The notes beneath the pieces were generated by a model. The model had not been told where the DNA came from, did not search any database, and worked only from the letters and a program-made list of their open reading frames with translations. This document shows, one piece after another, positions 35,095 to 43,515 of a stretch of DNA of 64,000 nucleotides. Position numbers and translations under genes: made by a program. Positions within the stretch are counted from its first letter, which is position 1; every line of letters starts with the position of its first letter. This DNA comes from Phytoactinopolyspora mesophila (lineage in GTDB: Bacteria > Actinomycetota > Actinomycetes > Jiangellales > Jiangellaceae), in NCBI RefSeq assembly GCF_010122465.1, contig NZ_WLZY01000015.1:1-64000 (forward strand), in the 5' to 3' direction.

Positions 35095-36192
35095 TCAGAC
35101 GATGCGGTGCATCCAGCCGCGCCGGTCCTGGGCACGGCCGTACTGGATATCGAGCAGCGCGGCGCGGATCTCCCGGGTGACCGGGCCGGTTTCCTCGCCC
35201 ATGACGAGCTCCCCGCCCGTCCACGCCAACCGGCCCAATGGCGTGATGACCGCGGCCGTGCCGCAGGCGAAGACCTCGGTGATCTCGCCGGAGGCGACGC
35301 CGTCTCGCCACTCGTCGATGGAGACGGGGCGTTCCTCGACCTTGTAGTCGAGGTCACCGGCCAGGGTCAGAATGGCGTCGCGAGTGATGCCCTCCAGGAT
35401 GGTTCCGGTCAGCTGCGGTGTGGTGATCGAGCCGTCGGCGGACACGAAGTACAAGTTCATCCCGCCAAGCTCCTCGACCCACTTACGCTCCAGCGCATCG
35501 AGGAAACACACCTGGTCGCAGCCGTTGGCGATGGCCTCCTGCTGGGCGATGAGGCTGGCGGCGTAGTTTCCGGCACACTTGGCCGCGCCGGTGCCACCGG
35601 GGGCCGCCCGGGTGTACTCGGACGAGAGCCAGATGCTGATCGGCTTCACCCCGGAAGCGAAATACGCACCGGCAGGTGAGGCGATCAGCGAGTAGGTGAC
35701 ATGTTTGGCCGGGCGCACGCCGAGAAAGACCTCGGAGGCAAACATGAACGGCCGCAAGTACAAGCTGGCCTCGCCGCCGGTGGGCACCCATTCGGAGTCG
35801 GTCCCCACCAGCAGATCGATCGAATCGACGAATGCCTCAACCGGCAGTTCGGGCAACGCCATCCGGGCGGCGCTGCGCTGGAACCTGGCCGCGTTGGCCT
35901 CCGGGCGGAACGCCCAGATGGAGCCGTCGTCGTGCCTGTACGCTTTGAGCCCTTCGAAGACGGACTGGGCGTAGTGCAGGACCGCCGTCGCGGGGTCGAG
36001 CGACAGTGGGCCGTAGGGGCGCAGGCCAGCATCGTGCCAGCCGGCCTCCGGCGTCCACGCAGCGGTGATCATGTGGTCGGTGAACGACGTACCGAACCCC
36101 GGCGCGGCGAGGATCTCGGCACGACGCTCCGGCGTTACCGGGCTCGACGAAAGGGTTGTCGAGAACTCCAACGCCGGCCCGGTCGCGGTCAT
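35095..36192 (-). CDS. ilvE: Branched-chain amino acid aminotransferase
   Basis: A 365-residue fold-type IV PLP aminotransferase that performs the last step of Leu, Ile and Val synthesis and the first of their breakdown. The PLP lysine lies in LERKWVEELGGMNLYF; other family features are VFEGLKAYRHDDG, YLRPFMFASE, the phosphate-binding GTAAVITPLGRL and CAGNYAASL. ATG 36192 is preceded by GAAGGGA. It is downstream of leuB on the same strand, separated by hairpin c. Confidence 0.95.
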   Translation of the reverse strand: MTATGPALEFSTTLSSSPVTPERRAEILAAPGFGTSFTDHMITAAWTPEAGWHDAGLRPYGPLSLDPATAVLHYAQSVFEGLKAYRHDDGSIWAFRPEANAARFQRSAARMALPELPVEAFVDSIDLLVGTDSEWVPTGGEASLYLRPFMFASEVFLGVRPAKHVTYSLIASPAGAYFASGVKPISIWLSSEYTRAAPGGTGAAKCAGNYAASLIAQQEAIANGCDQVCFLDALERKWVEELGGMNLYFVSADGSITTPQLTGTILEGITRDAILTLAGDLDYKVEERPVSIDEWRDGVASGEITEVFACGTAAVITPLGRLAWTGGELVMGEETGPVTREIRAALLDIQYGRAQDRRGWMHRIV

Positions 36193-36336
36193 GACGTGAT
36201 CCCTTCACGATGAATGGTCTGAGGCCGACAAGTTTAGACCTCGACATTGACGTCCTTGCACCCACTAGTAGGACATCCAAGCAAACGCTACCGCGTGCGA
36301 CGCTCACGGTAAACCGCGCACTCCCCCACCACCCCC

Positions 36337-36389
36337 GATGATCATGAACACTTATCGACCAATACGGTCGCTAAGTGTTCATGATCATC
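36337..36389. repeat. Intergenic TGATC-type hairpin (locus c)
   Basis: Perfect 18-bp arms (36337-36354, 36372-36389) begin GATGATCATGAACACTTA. After a 1x1 mismatch the stem continues with CGACC/GGTCG around a 5-nt loop. It lies 3 bp beyond the leuB stop and upstream of ilvE, so it is probably the leuB terminator. Confidence 0.9.
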
Positions 36390-36392
36390 TGG

Positions 36393-37430
36393 TCAGGAGG
36401 AGACGCGTGCGGCCAAGGCGTCACCGATCTCAGTCGTGCGCCGTGGCGTGTCGCCACGGCTGGCCAGGTCGGCGGCCACGGCGTCGTTCACCTTCTGCGC
36501 AAGGTCGGGTATGCCCAGATGCTCGAGGAGCATCGCCACGGAAGACACAGTGGCGGTGGGGTCTGCGATGCCCTGCCCCACGATGTCCGGCGCGGACCCG
36601 TGGACCGGTTCGAACATCGACGGAGCCGTGCGTTCCGGGTTGACGCTGCCGCTGGCCGCCAGCCCGATGCCGCCCGCAACCGCCGCGGCGAGGTCGGTGA
36701 CGATGTCACCGAACAGGTTGTCCGTCACGATGACGTCGAAGCGCGCCGGATTGGTGACCATATGGATCATGGCCGCGTCGACGTGCATGTAGTCCACGGC
36801 GATATCAGGGAACTCCCGCCCCACCCGCTCCACCGTCCGGCGCCACAGATGTCCCGCGTGAACCAGCACGTTGTGCTTGTGAATGTAGGTCAGCTTGCGC
36901 CGCGGGCGATCATTGGCGCGGCGGAACGCGTCGCGGACCACCCGCTCGACACCGAAGGCTGTGTTGACACTGACCTCGGTGGCGATCTCGTGGGGTGTGT
37001 CGACCCGCAGCACACCCCCGTTACCGACGTAGGGCCCCTCGGTGCCCTCGCGGACGACGACGAAGTCGACCTCACCAGGGTCGGCCAACGGCGTCTGGAC
37101 GCCTGGGACGATCCGGGACGGGCGCAGGTTCACGTAGTGGTCGAAGGCGAAGCGAAGCCTCAGCAGCAGCCCCCGCTCGAGCACACCGCTCGGGACGCCG
37201 GGATCACCGACCGCGCCGAGCAGGATGACGTCATGCCCGCGCAGCTCTTCGAGAACCGAGTCCGGAAGGGTTTCGCCTGTGGCGTGCCAGCGCCGTGCAC
37301 CCAGGTCGTATTCCGTGGTGGAGACCTTGAGATCGGTCCCGGCAGCGTCGAGGACCTTCAGAGCTTCGGTGACGACCTCCGGGCCGATCCCGTCGCCCGG
37401 GACAACTGCGAGATTGATGTTCTGCGTCAT
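36393..37430 (-). CDS. leuB: 3-isopropylmalate dehydrogenase
   Basis: A 345-residue NAD-dependent decarboxylating dehydrogenase of leucine synthesis. It begins [15 protein letters not shown]; the metal and substrate motifs are [23 protein letters not shown] (catalytic Lys), DAAMIHMV, and [19 protein letters not shown], then [10 protein letters not shown]. The HKHN variant and ~345-residue length are typical of actinobacterial LeuB. It lies on the minus strand between serA and ilvE; leuC and leuD are not in the window. Confidence 0.96.
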   Translation of the reverse strand: MTQNINLAVVPGDGIGPEVVTEALKVLDAAGTDLKVSTTEYDLGARRWHATGETLPDSVLEELRGHDVILLGAVGDPGVPSGVLERGLLLRLRFAFDHYVNLRPSRIVPGVQTPLADPGEVDFVVVREGTEGPYVGNGGVLRVDTPHEIATEVSVNTAFGVERVVRDAFRRANDRPRRKLTYIHKHNVLVHAGHLWRRTVERVGREFPDIAVDYMHVDAAMIHMVTNPARFDVIVTDNLFGDIVTDLAAAVAGGIGLAASGSVNPERTAPSMFEPVHGSAPDIVGQGIADPTATVSSVAMLLEHLGIPDLAQKVNDAVAADLASRGDTPRRTTEIGDALAARVSS

Positions 37431-37532
37431 GAGCGACCACGTTATCCGCGTCGTCCAGCACCCGGTACAGAACTCTCATGATACGGACGGCATCCTTGCC
37501 GGTTGCCGCTCAATTCACAGTAGACAATGGCG

Positions 37533-37598
37533 CCTGCCCATGATCATTGGCCTTTAGCCCCATCATGGCGGGGTAAAGAGCCAATGATCATGGGCAGG
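37533..37598. repeat. Intergenic TGATC-type hairpin (locus b)
   Basis: Perfect 19-bp arms (37533-37551, 37580-37598) begin CCTGCCCATGATCATTGGC. The stem continues as CTTTA-g-CCCC against GGGGTAAAG. It shares about 20 bp of arm sequence with locus a, 7.5 kb away. It lies upstream of leuB and directly after the small ORF at 37610-37693, for which it would be a terminator. Confidence 0.9.
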
Positions 37599-37609
37599 GG
37601 CGATGTCGG

Positions 37610-37693
37610 TCAGTGACCGGTCTCGCCGCCGTTGTCGCGGCGGTCCATCGCCTCTTGCAAGGCCTGCTGGGCTTTGCGCTCTTCTTCGGTCAT
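37610..37693 (-). CDS. Possible 27-residue small protein
   Basis: A minus-strand ORF encodes a 27-residue, highly charged, helix-prone peptide that starts MTEEERKAQQALQEAMDRRD. GGAG lies 9 nt before the ATG, most codons end in G or C, and a strong hairpin (locus b) follows 12 bp after the stop. I do not recognise the peptide. These three features together make it more credible than a chance ORF, but conservation has to be tested. Confidence 0.5.
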   Translation of the reverse strand: MTEEERKAQQALQEAMDRRDNGGETGH

Positions 37694-38086
37694 GTTGCTC
37701 ACTCCGGCATGTGTATGTGCTGCGATTATTGCGACGAGGTGGGTGTTCACTCCGCGTGTTCCGGCGGGTCGCGCCTGATACCGCTGAGATTGAACATCGA
37801 CGGGGACGGTATTGCGTCCGTGGCAGCGGATACAACGCTTTAGCTGTGTTCCACCGGTCTGATTCCTGTCGGGACATCCGGATCGCGGAGTCTCGCAGTG
37901 TCCTCGTCACAGAACTTGGTCGGCCAGCCAGGCAACGCCAACTCCGCGACGAGGAGCCAGCCTATCGGGCCTCGTCGCGGCAGCTAAGAATGCGTACCGA
38001 CCACAGCATGATGTTTCGACGTTACGCCGCCACAGCCATTCTGTCTCGCCCATCGACACAACGTCTCACATTCCGGGACGCGCCCC
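37694..38086. other. Intergenic region, no supported gene
   Basis: This spacer lies upstream of the 27-residue ORF. The plus-strand ORFs have no recognisable domain. It presumably holds the small ORF's promoter. Confidence 0.5.
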
Positions 38087-38172
38087 AATGATCATGTTTG
38101 GTGGGTTTGCTCGTGCCTCACCATGCCTGCAGGCGTGTCGACGCACGTGAGAACCCACCAAACATGATCATT
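38087..38172. repeat. Intergenic TGATC-type hairpin (locus d)
   Basis: Perfect 21-bp arms (38087-38107, 38152-38172); each arm carries AATGATCATGTTTGGTGG at its outer side. The 44-nt loop contains further short inverted repeats (CGTG/CACG). It lies about 70 bp beyond the serA stop. Confidence 0.9.
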
Positions 38173-38242
38173 TGGAGGAGCGGGCGGGATCTCTCACCGT
38201 CCGGCTTGCTAGGCGATGAGAGGTCCCGGCGCGGGAGCCTGT

Positions 38243-39832
38243 TCAGTCGTCGAGGTCGACGGTGCGGCCCCACTCCGCGCCGATCGCCTCGACGATGTTG
38301 TCCATGGCCGGTGCCGGAATCGCCTGGTCAACCGTCATCGCAACCAGGGCGTGCCCGCCGCGAGTATCACGACTGACCTGCATCCCGGCGATGTTGATGT
38401 CGGCTTCGCCCAAGATGCGCCCGACCGTGCCGACCATGCCGGGCCGATCCACGTACTGGAAAAAGGCCATGTGCTCGCTCGGGAAGGCCTCGATGTCGTG
38501 ACCGAGAACCTCCACGATCTTCTCGATGTGCTTCGGGCCGGACAACGTGCCCGATATGGAGACGGTCCGGCCGTCGGCCATGACACCCCGGACGGTCACA
38601 ACATTCCGGTAGTCCGGCGAGTCCTCGTTGGTCACCAGCCGCACCTCGACGCCACGGTCGGCGGCGATCACCGGAGCGTTGACGTAGGAGACCTGCTCCT
38701 CCACGACGTCGGCGAAGACACCCTTCAGGGCCGCAAGCTCGAGGACCTTGACGTCGTGCGCCGCGATCTCGCCACGCACCTCGACGTCGAGCTGTGCCGC
38801 GGCGCCCCCGGCCAGCGCGGTGAAGATCCGGCCCAGCTTCTCGGCCAGCGGAATGCCCGGGCGCACGTCCTCAGCGATCGCGCCGCCCTTGACGTTCACC
38901 GCGTCCGGCACCAGCTCCCCGGCCAGCGCGAGCCGGACCGATTTGGCCACCGAGACGCCGGCCTTCTCCTGCGCCTCTGCCGTAGACGCGCCGAGGTGCG
39001 GGGTGACGACGACGGACTCGAACTCGAACAGCGGCGAGTCGGTGCACGGCTCCGAGGCGAACACGTCCACCCCGGCACCAGCCACTCGGCCCTCCTTGAG
39101 CGCCACCGCGAGCGCGTGCTCGTCCACGATGCCGCCACGGGCCGCGTTGATGATCTGGACCGTGGGCTTGACCTTGGTCAACGCTTGGTCACCGATGAGC
39201 CCAGCGGTCTCCGGCGTCTTGGGCAGGTGCACCGTGATGAAGTCGCTCTTGCGGAGCAATTCGTCGAGCGAGACGCTGCGCACACCCAGCTGGGCTGCCC
39301 GCGCGGTGGAAACATAGGGGTCATAGGCGATCAACTCGGTGCCGAACGGTGCGAGACGCTGCGCGACCAGCGCCCCGATGCGGCCGAGACCGACGATGCC
39401 GATGGTCTTCTCGTAGAGCTCAACGCCGGTGTACTTGCTGCGCTTCCACTCGCCGTTCTTCAGCGCCTGGTTGGCTGGGGCGATGTTGCGCGCCGTGGCC
39501 AGCAGCAGGCCGACGGCAAGCTCGGCCGCGCTGGTGATGTTGGAGGTCGGTGCGTTGACGACCATGACACCGGCCTGGGTGGCGGCTTTCACGTCGACGT
39601 TGTCCAGGCCCACACCGGCTCGTGCGATGACCTTGAGGTTGTTGGCAGCGGCGATAGCTTCGGCGTCGACCTTGGTCGCGCTACGGACCAAGATGGCGTC
39701 GACATCAGCTATGGCCGGCAGCAGCGCCGAACGGTCGGCGCCGTCGGTGTGCCGGATCTCGAAATCCGGGCCAAGCGCCTCGACCGTAGCCGGCGACAAT
39801 TCTTCGGCGATCAGTACGACGGGCTTGCTCAC
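38243..39832 (-). CDS. serA: D-3-phosphoglycerate dehydrogenase
   Basis: A 529-residue long-form (type 1) SerA that oxidises 3-phosphoglycerate in serine synthesis. NAD-binding GLGRIGALVAQRL, catalytic Arg in NAARGGIVDE, and the Glu/His pair in FASEPC and TPHLGAST are visible. An intervening ASB domain and a C-terminal ACT domain (VDRPGMVGTVGRILGEADINIAGMQV) allow serine feedback. GTG 39832 is the start. In streptomycetes serA lies next to leuB and ilvE in the same order. Confidence 0.96.
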   Translation of the reverse strand: MSKPVVLIAEELSPATVEALGPDFEIRHTDGADRSALLPAIADVDAILVRSATKVDAEAIAAANNLKVIARAGVGLDNVDVKAATQAGVMVVNAPTSNITSAAELAVGLLLATARNIAPANQALKNGEWKRSKYTGVELYEKTIGIVGLGRIGALVAQRLAPFGTELIAYDPYVSTARAAQLGVRSVSLDELLRKSDFITVHLPKTPETAGLIGDQALTKVKPTVQIINAARGGIVDEHALAVALKEGRVAGAGVDVFASEPCTDSPLFEFESVVVTPHLGASTAEAQEKAGVSVAKSVRLALAGELVPDAVNVKGGAIAEDVRPGIPLAEKLGRIFTALAGGAAAQLDVEVRGEIAAHDVKVLELAALKGVFADVVEEQVSYVNAPVIAADRGVEVRLVTNEDSPDYRNVVTVRGVMADGRTVSISGTLSGPKHIEKIVEVLGHDIEAFPSEHMAFFQYVDRPGMVGTVGRILGEADINIAGMQVSRDTRGGHALVAMTVDQAIPAPAMDNIVEAIGAEWGRTVDLDD

Positions 39833-39952
39833 GTGGTTTACACCCTCTTCTAGTGTCGTGCGAGCTCTGCATGGGTCTTGGGCGAGCGCGACACTGGGCC
39901 CGATCGCTGTCGATTGTAGCCGTTACGTTTCGTCGCCGCGACATTCTCCCGC

Positions 39953-39988
39953 CCCACGCCGATCATCGTCGAGCGGATCGGCGTAGGG
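39953..39988. terminator. GATC-containing hairpin after tenA
   Basis: ACGCCGATC (39956-39964) pairs with GATCGGCGT (39976-39984); CCC and GGG extend the stem after a bulge. It is 43 bp beyond the tenA stop and probably terminates it. It resembles the TGATC hairpins, except that the motif is next to the loop. Confidence 0.6.
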
Positions 39989-40030
39989 CAAACGGCGGCT
40001 TCATAACGCGGTGGCCGGTGCGGTCGCAGC

Positions 40031-40696
40031 TCAGGGCGCCGGCCACGTCTCGCCCCGGTAGGAGGCGTCCCAGAACATCCACTCGAATCTCGACGCACGG
40101 GAGTAAGCGTCGTGCATCTGTTCGAGCCGGGCCGGGTCGGTTCCTGCTTGCTGATCGACGAGCTCCTGGGCGCGCCGCGTGTCTTCGGCGAATGCGTCGT
40201 CGCCGTAGGTGGCCAGCCATGCGGCATAGGGATGGTCCGGCCGCTGCGCCAGGACGTCGGCCAGATGCTGGCCGACTTCGGCATAGATCCGGAAACACGG
40301 CAGTAATCCGGCCATCGCCACCTCGACCGGCGCCAGCGAGGCATCGGCTTGCAGGCTGTTCACATAGGCCAGACACGTCGGCGTCGGCTCGGATTCGAGA
40401 TTGTCCAGCTCCATGCCGGCTTCGTCGAGGAACGACGCGTGCAGCATCCGCTCGGCCTCAACGGCTCCCGCGGCGAACCGCGCGATGGCCGCGGCACCGT
40501 CCGGTTCAGGCCAGCGCGCTGCCGTGGTCGCCAGCGCTCGCGAGTACCGCGCCAGGTAGTGCGCGTCGTCGACCATGTAGCGCAGGAATATCTTGCGGTC
40601 GAGCGTGCCGTCGCCGAGTTCACGCACAAACGGGTGGGCCAGGATCGCGTCATACCAGGGTTTGGCTCGGTTCCAAGCGTCGGCGGAAAAACTCAT
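40031..40696 (-). CDS. tenA: Aminopyrimidine aminohydrolase / thiaminase II
   Basis: A 221-residue TenA-fold protein that salvages degraded thiamine by hydrolysing aminopyrimidine to HMP. Family features: FVRELGDGTLDRKIFLRYMVDDAHYL near the N-terminus, the catalytic Cys in LLPCFRIYAEVG (about 135), and YAAWLATYGDDAF. ATG 40696 has AAAGGAG upstream; GTG 40708 overlaps that signal and is rejected. It lies downstream of thiM-thiE-thiD on the same strand but is separated by the repeat e hairpins, so it may be only partly cotranscribed. Confidence 0.92.
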   Translation of the reverse strand: MSFSADAWNRAKPWYDAILAHPFVRELGDGTLDRKIFLRYMVDDAHYLARYSRALATTAARWPEPDGAAAIARFAAGAVEAERMLHASFLDEAGMELDNLESEPTPTCLAYVNSLQADASLAPVEVAMAGLLPCFRIYAEVGQHLADVLAQRPDHPYAAWLATYGDDAFAEDTRRAQELVDQQAGTDPARLEQMHDAYSRASRFEWMFWDASYRGETWPAP

Positions 40697-40738
40697 ACCA
40701 GGTGTCACTCCTTTATCAGCGGCGCGTACTCGGTCTCA

Positions 40739-40857
40739 GTGATCGTGTGCAGCTTCCTGCCTTCGAAGCCCGTGATCGTGTGCGAGATTCGGTCGCTATC
40801 ACGACGAAAATCCGCACACGATCACCGGACTTGGGGCTGAATCGCGCACACGATCAC
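40739..40857. repeat. Nested double TGATC-type inverted repeat (locus e)
   Basis: GTGATCGTGTGC occurs at 40739-40750, and GTGATCGTGTGCG at 40772-40784. The inverted copy CGCACACGATCAC occurs at 40813-40825 and 40845-40857. The four copies form an outer and an inner inverted repeat with spacings of 33 and 32 bp. The thiD stop codon (TGA, 40854-40856 on the minus strand) is part of the last copy. Confidence 0.9.
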
Positions 40858-41684
40858 CGGGGTTGGGGGTGCGGTTGAGCCGGCGGTGTGTTCCAGGCGG
40901 CGTGAAAGTGGTGCACCGGGCCGTGGCCTCCGCCGACGTCCAGCGAATCGGCCGCGCGCAGCGCGTCGGTGAGATACCGCTTCGCGTCGGCGACGGCTTG
41001 CGGCAGCGGTACGTCGAACGCCAGGCCGACCGCGATCGCCGAGGCGAACGTACAGCCCGTACCGTGCGTGTTCTTGGTGGCGATCCGCGGTTCCCGGAGT
41101 TCGTGGACGCCGTCGGCATCGACCAGCACATCGACCGCCTCGGGACCGTCGTCGTGCCCGCCTTTGACCACCACCGCGGCCGGGCCCAGCTCGAGCAGCG
41201 CGGCACCGGCCTCGGCCATGCGCTCCGGGGTCACCTTGTCGATTCCCAGCAGCGTCGCCGCCTCGGGCAGATTCGGCGTGATGACGCTGGCCACCGGCAG
41301 CAGCCGCTCCCTGATGGCCGCGACGGTCTCGTCCGAGACGAGCCGGTCGCCTGACGTCGCCACCATGACTGGATCGACGACGACGTGGCGCACACCATAT
41401 CGACGCACGGTGCCGACGACGGCGTCCACCACATCCGGGCCGCCGAGCATCCCCGTCTTGACGGCACGCACGTCGAGGTCGTCGAACAACGCCGTCAGCT
41501 GGTCGGCGACGAACTCTCCCGGAACGGGCAGTACGCCGCTGACGCCACGGGTGTTCTGCGCGGTGAGCGCCGTCAGCGCCGCCGTGCCATAGGCGCCGAG
41601 CGCGGAGAACGTCTTCAGATCGGCTTGGATGCCGGCACCGCCGGAGGGGTCCGAGCCCGCCACGGACAAGACGATGGGAATCAT
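40854..41684 (-). CDS. thiD: Hydroxymethylpyrimidine (phosphate) kinase
   Basis: A 276-residue ribokinase-fold enzyme that phosphorylates HMP and HMP-P for thiamine synthesis. It begins VLSVAGSDPSGGAGIQADLKTFSALGAYG; the anion-hole motif NTHGTGCTFASAIAVGLA lies near residue 210. The ATG overlaps the thiE stop (ATGA, 41681-41684). The stop codon comes from a TGATC repeat, so its last residues may have been altered by that insertion. Confidence 0.95.
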   Translation of the reverse strand: MIPIVLSVAGSDPSGGAGIQADLKTFSALGAYGTAALTALTAQNTRGVSGVLPVPGEFVADQLTALFDDLDVRAVKTGMLGGPDVVDAVVGTVRRYGVRHVVVDPVMVATSGDRLVSDETVAAIRERLLPVASVITPNLPEAATLLGIDKVTPERMAEAGAALLELGPAAVVVKGGHDDGPEAVDVLVDADGVHELREPRIATKNTHGTGCTFASAIAVGLAFDVPLPQAVADAKRYLTDALRAADSLDVGGGHGPVHHFHAAWNTPPAQPHPQPR

Positions 41685-42331
41685 GGGGTGGCTCCTCGAA
41701 GTGCTTCGTCGACCGCGGCACGCAACCGCGCCGCAGCGGCTTGTGGATCGTCGGCCCCGAACACCGCCGAGACCACGGCTACGCCGTCGGCGCCCGCCCT
41801 GATCACTTCAGCCGCACGTTCCGGTGAATTGATGCCGCCGATCCCCACCAGCGGAAGATCAGTGGCCCGGCGGATCGCGGCGACGCCAGGCGGTCCGAGC
41901 GGGTGTGCCGTGTCGGTCTTGGTCGGCGTTACCCACACCGGGCTGGCCGCGAGATAGGAACTGGCCGCGAGCTGCTCGGGCGGCATCCGCTCCGGGTCTT
42001 CGACCGACCAGCCGACGACGGCCGCGGGTCCCAGCACCTCCCGGGCCACAACGGGAGCGACATCATGAACGCCCACGTGCACCCCTATGCCGACCTTCCG
42101 CGCAACATCCAGCCGGTCGTTGACCACCAGGGGCACCCCGTGCGGTTGCAGGACATCACGGAGCTGAGCGGCCCGCAGCAGGAGCTCGTCGTCGGTGGCC
42201 TGTTTGTCGCGCAGCTGCACCAACGTCGCGCCTCCCCGCACTGCCGCCAGGCAGCTCTCGATCAGGCGGGGCGGCGGGGTCAAGGAAGGCTCGGTGACGA
42301 CGTAGAGCCGGACGTCGAGGGTTCCCCTCAT
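41681..42331 (-). CDS. thiE: Thiamine-phosphate synthase
   Basis: A 216-residue TIM-barrel enzyme that joins HMP-PP and hydroxyethylthiazole phosphate. Substrate and metal motifs: LVQLRDKQATDDELL, VPLVVNDRLDVA, GVHVGVHDV (slightly divergent from GxHLGQxD), PVWVTPTKTDT and GIGGI. The start at ATG 42331 overlaps the thiM stop (ATGA); a much longer upstream frame overlaps thiM and is an artefact. Confidence 0.94.
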   Translation of the reverse strand: MRGTLDVRLYVVTEPSLTPPPRLIESCLAAVRGGATLVQLRDKQATDDELLLRAAQLRDVLQPHGVPLVVNDRLDVARKVGIGVHVGVHDVAPVVAREVLGPAAVVGWSVEDPERMPPEQLAASSYLAASPVWVTPTKTDTAHPLGPPGVAAIRRATDLPLVGIGGINSPERAAEVIRAGADGVAVVSAVFGADDPQAAAARLRAAVDEALRGATP

Positions 42332-43134
42332 GAGATCCGCACTCCGTCCAGGACAGACTGTTCGTCGAGACCATGCAGCTCGTCGAGGAGACGCCAGCGC
42401 AGCGAGCCAGGACCAGCGGCCTGTGCCGCGGCCCGCTCGCCGGCCAGGCCGAACACCGCCAGTGCCGACGCGGTGGCGACCATTGGTTCGGCGGCCGTCG
42501 CGACGAAAGCACCGACCATGGCGCTGGCTGCGCACCCCATGGCCGTGACCCGCGCCATCAGCGGGTCACCACCCTCGACGCGTAGTGTGTTGCGCCCGTC
42601 GGTGACGATGTCGACGTCGCCGGTCACGGCCACGACACCGCCGGTGCGGGCGGCGAGTTCGATGGCTGCTTCCACGGCGTCGGCGGACTCGTCGGTGCTG
42701 TCTACCCCCTTGCCGCGCCCCGCTGCTCCGGCGAGCGCCAGGATTTCGCTGGCGTTGCCCCGCACCACGGTGGGCCGCAGGGGCAGCAGGTCGGTGGCGA
42801 CTTTGACGCGGTACGCCGTGGCACCGACGGCCACCGGATCGAGCACCCACGGGACACGCCGCTCGCTTGCGACACGAGCGGCGCCGAGCATCGATTCCGC
42901 CCACTCCGGCGAGAGGGTGCCGATGTTGACGACGACAGCGCCGGCGAGCTGAGCGAACTCGGCTGCCTCTTCCCTGGCGTGGACCATAGCCGGCGAGGCA
43001 CCCGCGGCCAGGAGCACGTTGGCGGACAGGTCCATCGCGACATAGTTGGTGATGTTGTGCACCAGCGGTCCGGCACGGCGTACGTCGTCGTAGGCCGCCC
43101 AGACGTCAGCCGGAGACGGTGCGGTCGCGGCCAT
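42328..43134 (-). CDS. thiM: Hydroxyethylthiazole kinase
   Basis: A 268-residue ribokinase-fold kinase of the thiamine salvage branch. Features: LVHNITNYVAMDLSANVLLAAGASPAM, NIGTL, VLDPVAVGAT, RGNASEILALAG, and the catalytic Cys/Gly loop VTAMGCAASAMVGAFVA. ATG 43134 has AAGGAG at good spacing, so the preceding in-frame GTG (43137) is not used. First gene of a three-gene operon behind a TPP riboswitch. Confidence 0.95.
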   Translation of the reverse strand: MAATAPSPADVWAAYDDVRRAGPLVHNITNYVAMDLSANVLLAAGASPAMVHAREEAAEFAQLAGAVVVNIGTLSPEWAESMLGAARVASERRVPWVLDPVAVGATAYRVKVATDLLPLRPTVVRGNASEILALAGAAGRGKGVDSTDESADAVEAAIELAARTGGVVAVTGDVDIVTDGRNTLRVEGGDPLMARVTAMGCAASAMVGAFVATAAEPMVATASALAVFGLAGERAAAQAAGPGSLRWRLLDELHGLDEQSVLDGVRIS

Positions 43135-43203
43135 CACGCTCTCCTTCCCTGCCGGGAGCGAGGGCCGCTGGACGGCGGATGCGATTAGGGCATCCGCACC
43201 CCA

Positions 43204-43284
43204 CCTCGGCTCCCTGCGCCGGCATGACCCGGATCAGGTTCGGCGGGTGTGTTCTCAGCCTCAGTCGAGGCACCCCGGCCGATC
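43204..43284 (-). promoter_or_regulatory. TPP (THI-box) riboswitch upstream of thiM
   Basis: On the minus strand the aptamer is clear: CGGGGTGCCTCG stem, then the conserved CTGAGA, ACACCCG, GAACCTGATCCGGGTCATGC and GGCGCAGGGAG. These match the P2/J3-2 and P4/P5 conserved boxes of the THI element. It ends about 70 nt before the thiM ATG, leaving room for a Shine-Dalgarno-masking or terminator stem. TPP binding should switch the salvage operon off. Confidence 0.95.
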
Positions 43285-43390
43285 GGTACATTTCCCAACC
43301 TACCGCACTCGCCATCCCGCCCCACACCAGCCGGTCCGCCTCCCCGACTCCGTAGCCCGAACCTGCAACCCGCCCCGCATCAAGTTCTGA

Positions 43391-43447
43391 TGATCTTGGC
43401 CGACCGCACCCTTCGAACCCCTTGAAAGCTGCGATCGGCCATGATCA
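43391..43447. repeat. Intergenic TGATC-type hairpin (locus f), imperfect
   Basis: 18-nt arms (43391-43408, 43430-43447); the right arm, read on the minus strand, is TGATCATGGCCGATCGCA, and the left arm differs at two positions, one a G-T wobble. It lies between the riboswitch-controlled operon and the lacZ stop (69 bp away). It is the only clearly imperfect member of the set. Confidence 0.75.
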
Positions 43448-43515
43448 ACGCGGATCGTCGGGACAGCGCTCGGCAGAGACGCGGGTCGGGCCATGCGAGC
43501 GAGCCTTAGCGCGGC

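Noticed and set aside
38216-39853. Plus-strand ORF of 545 codons opposite serA
   Set aside because: Antisense shadow; serA on the minus strand has all catalytic and ACT-domain motifs.
40739-40857. CRISPR-like array from four similarly spaced short repeats
   Set aside because: Two copies are inverted relative to the other two, units are 12-13 bp, and no cas genes are present; it is a nested hairpin.
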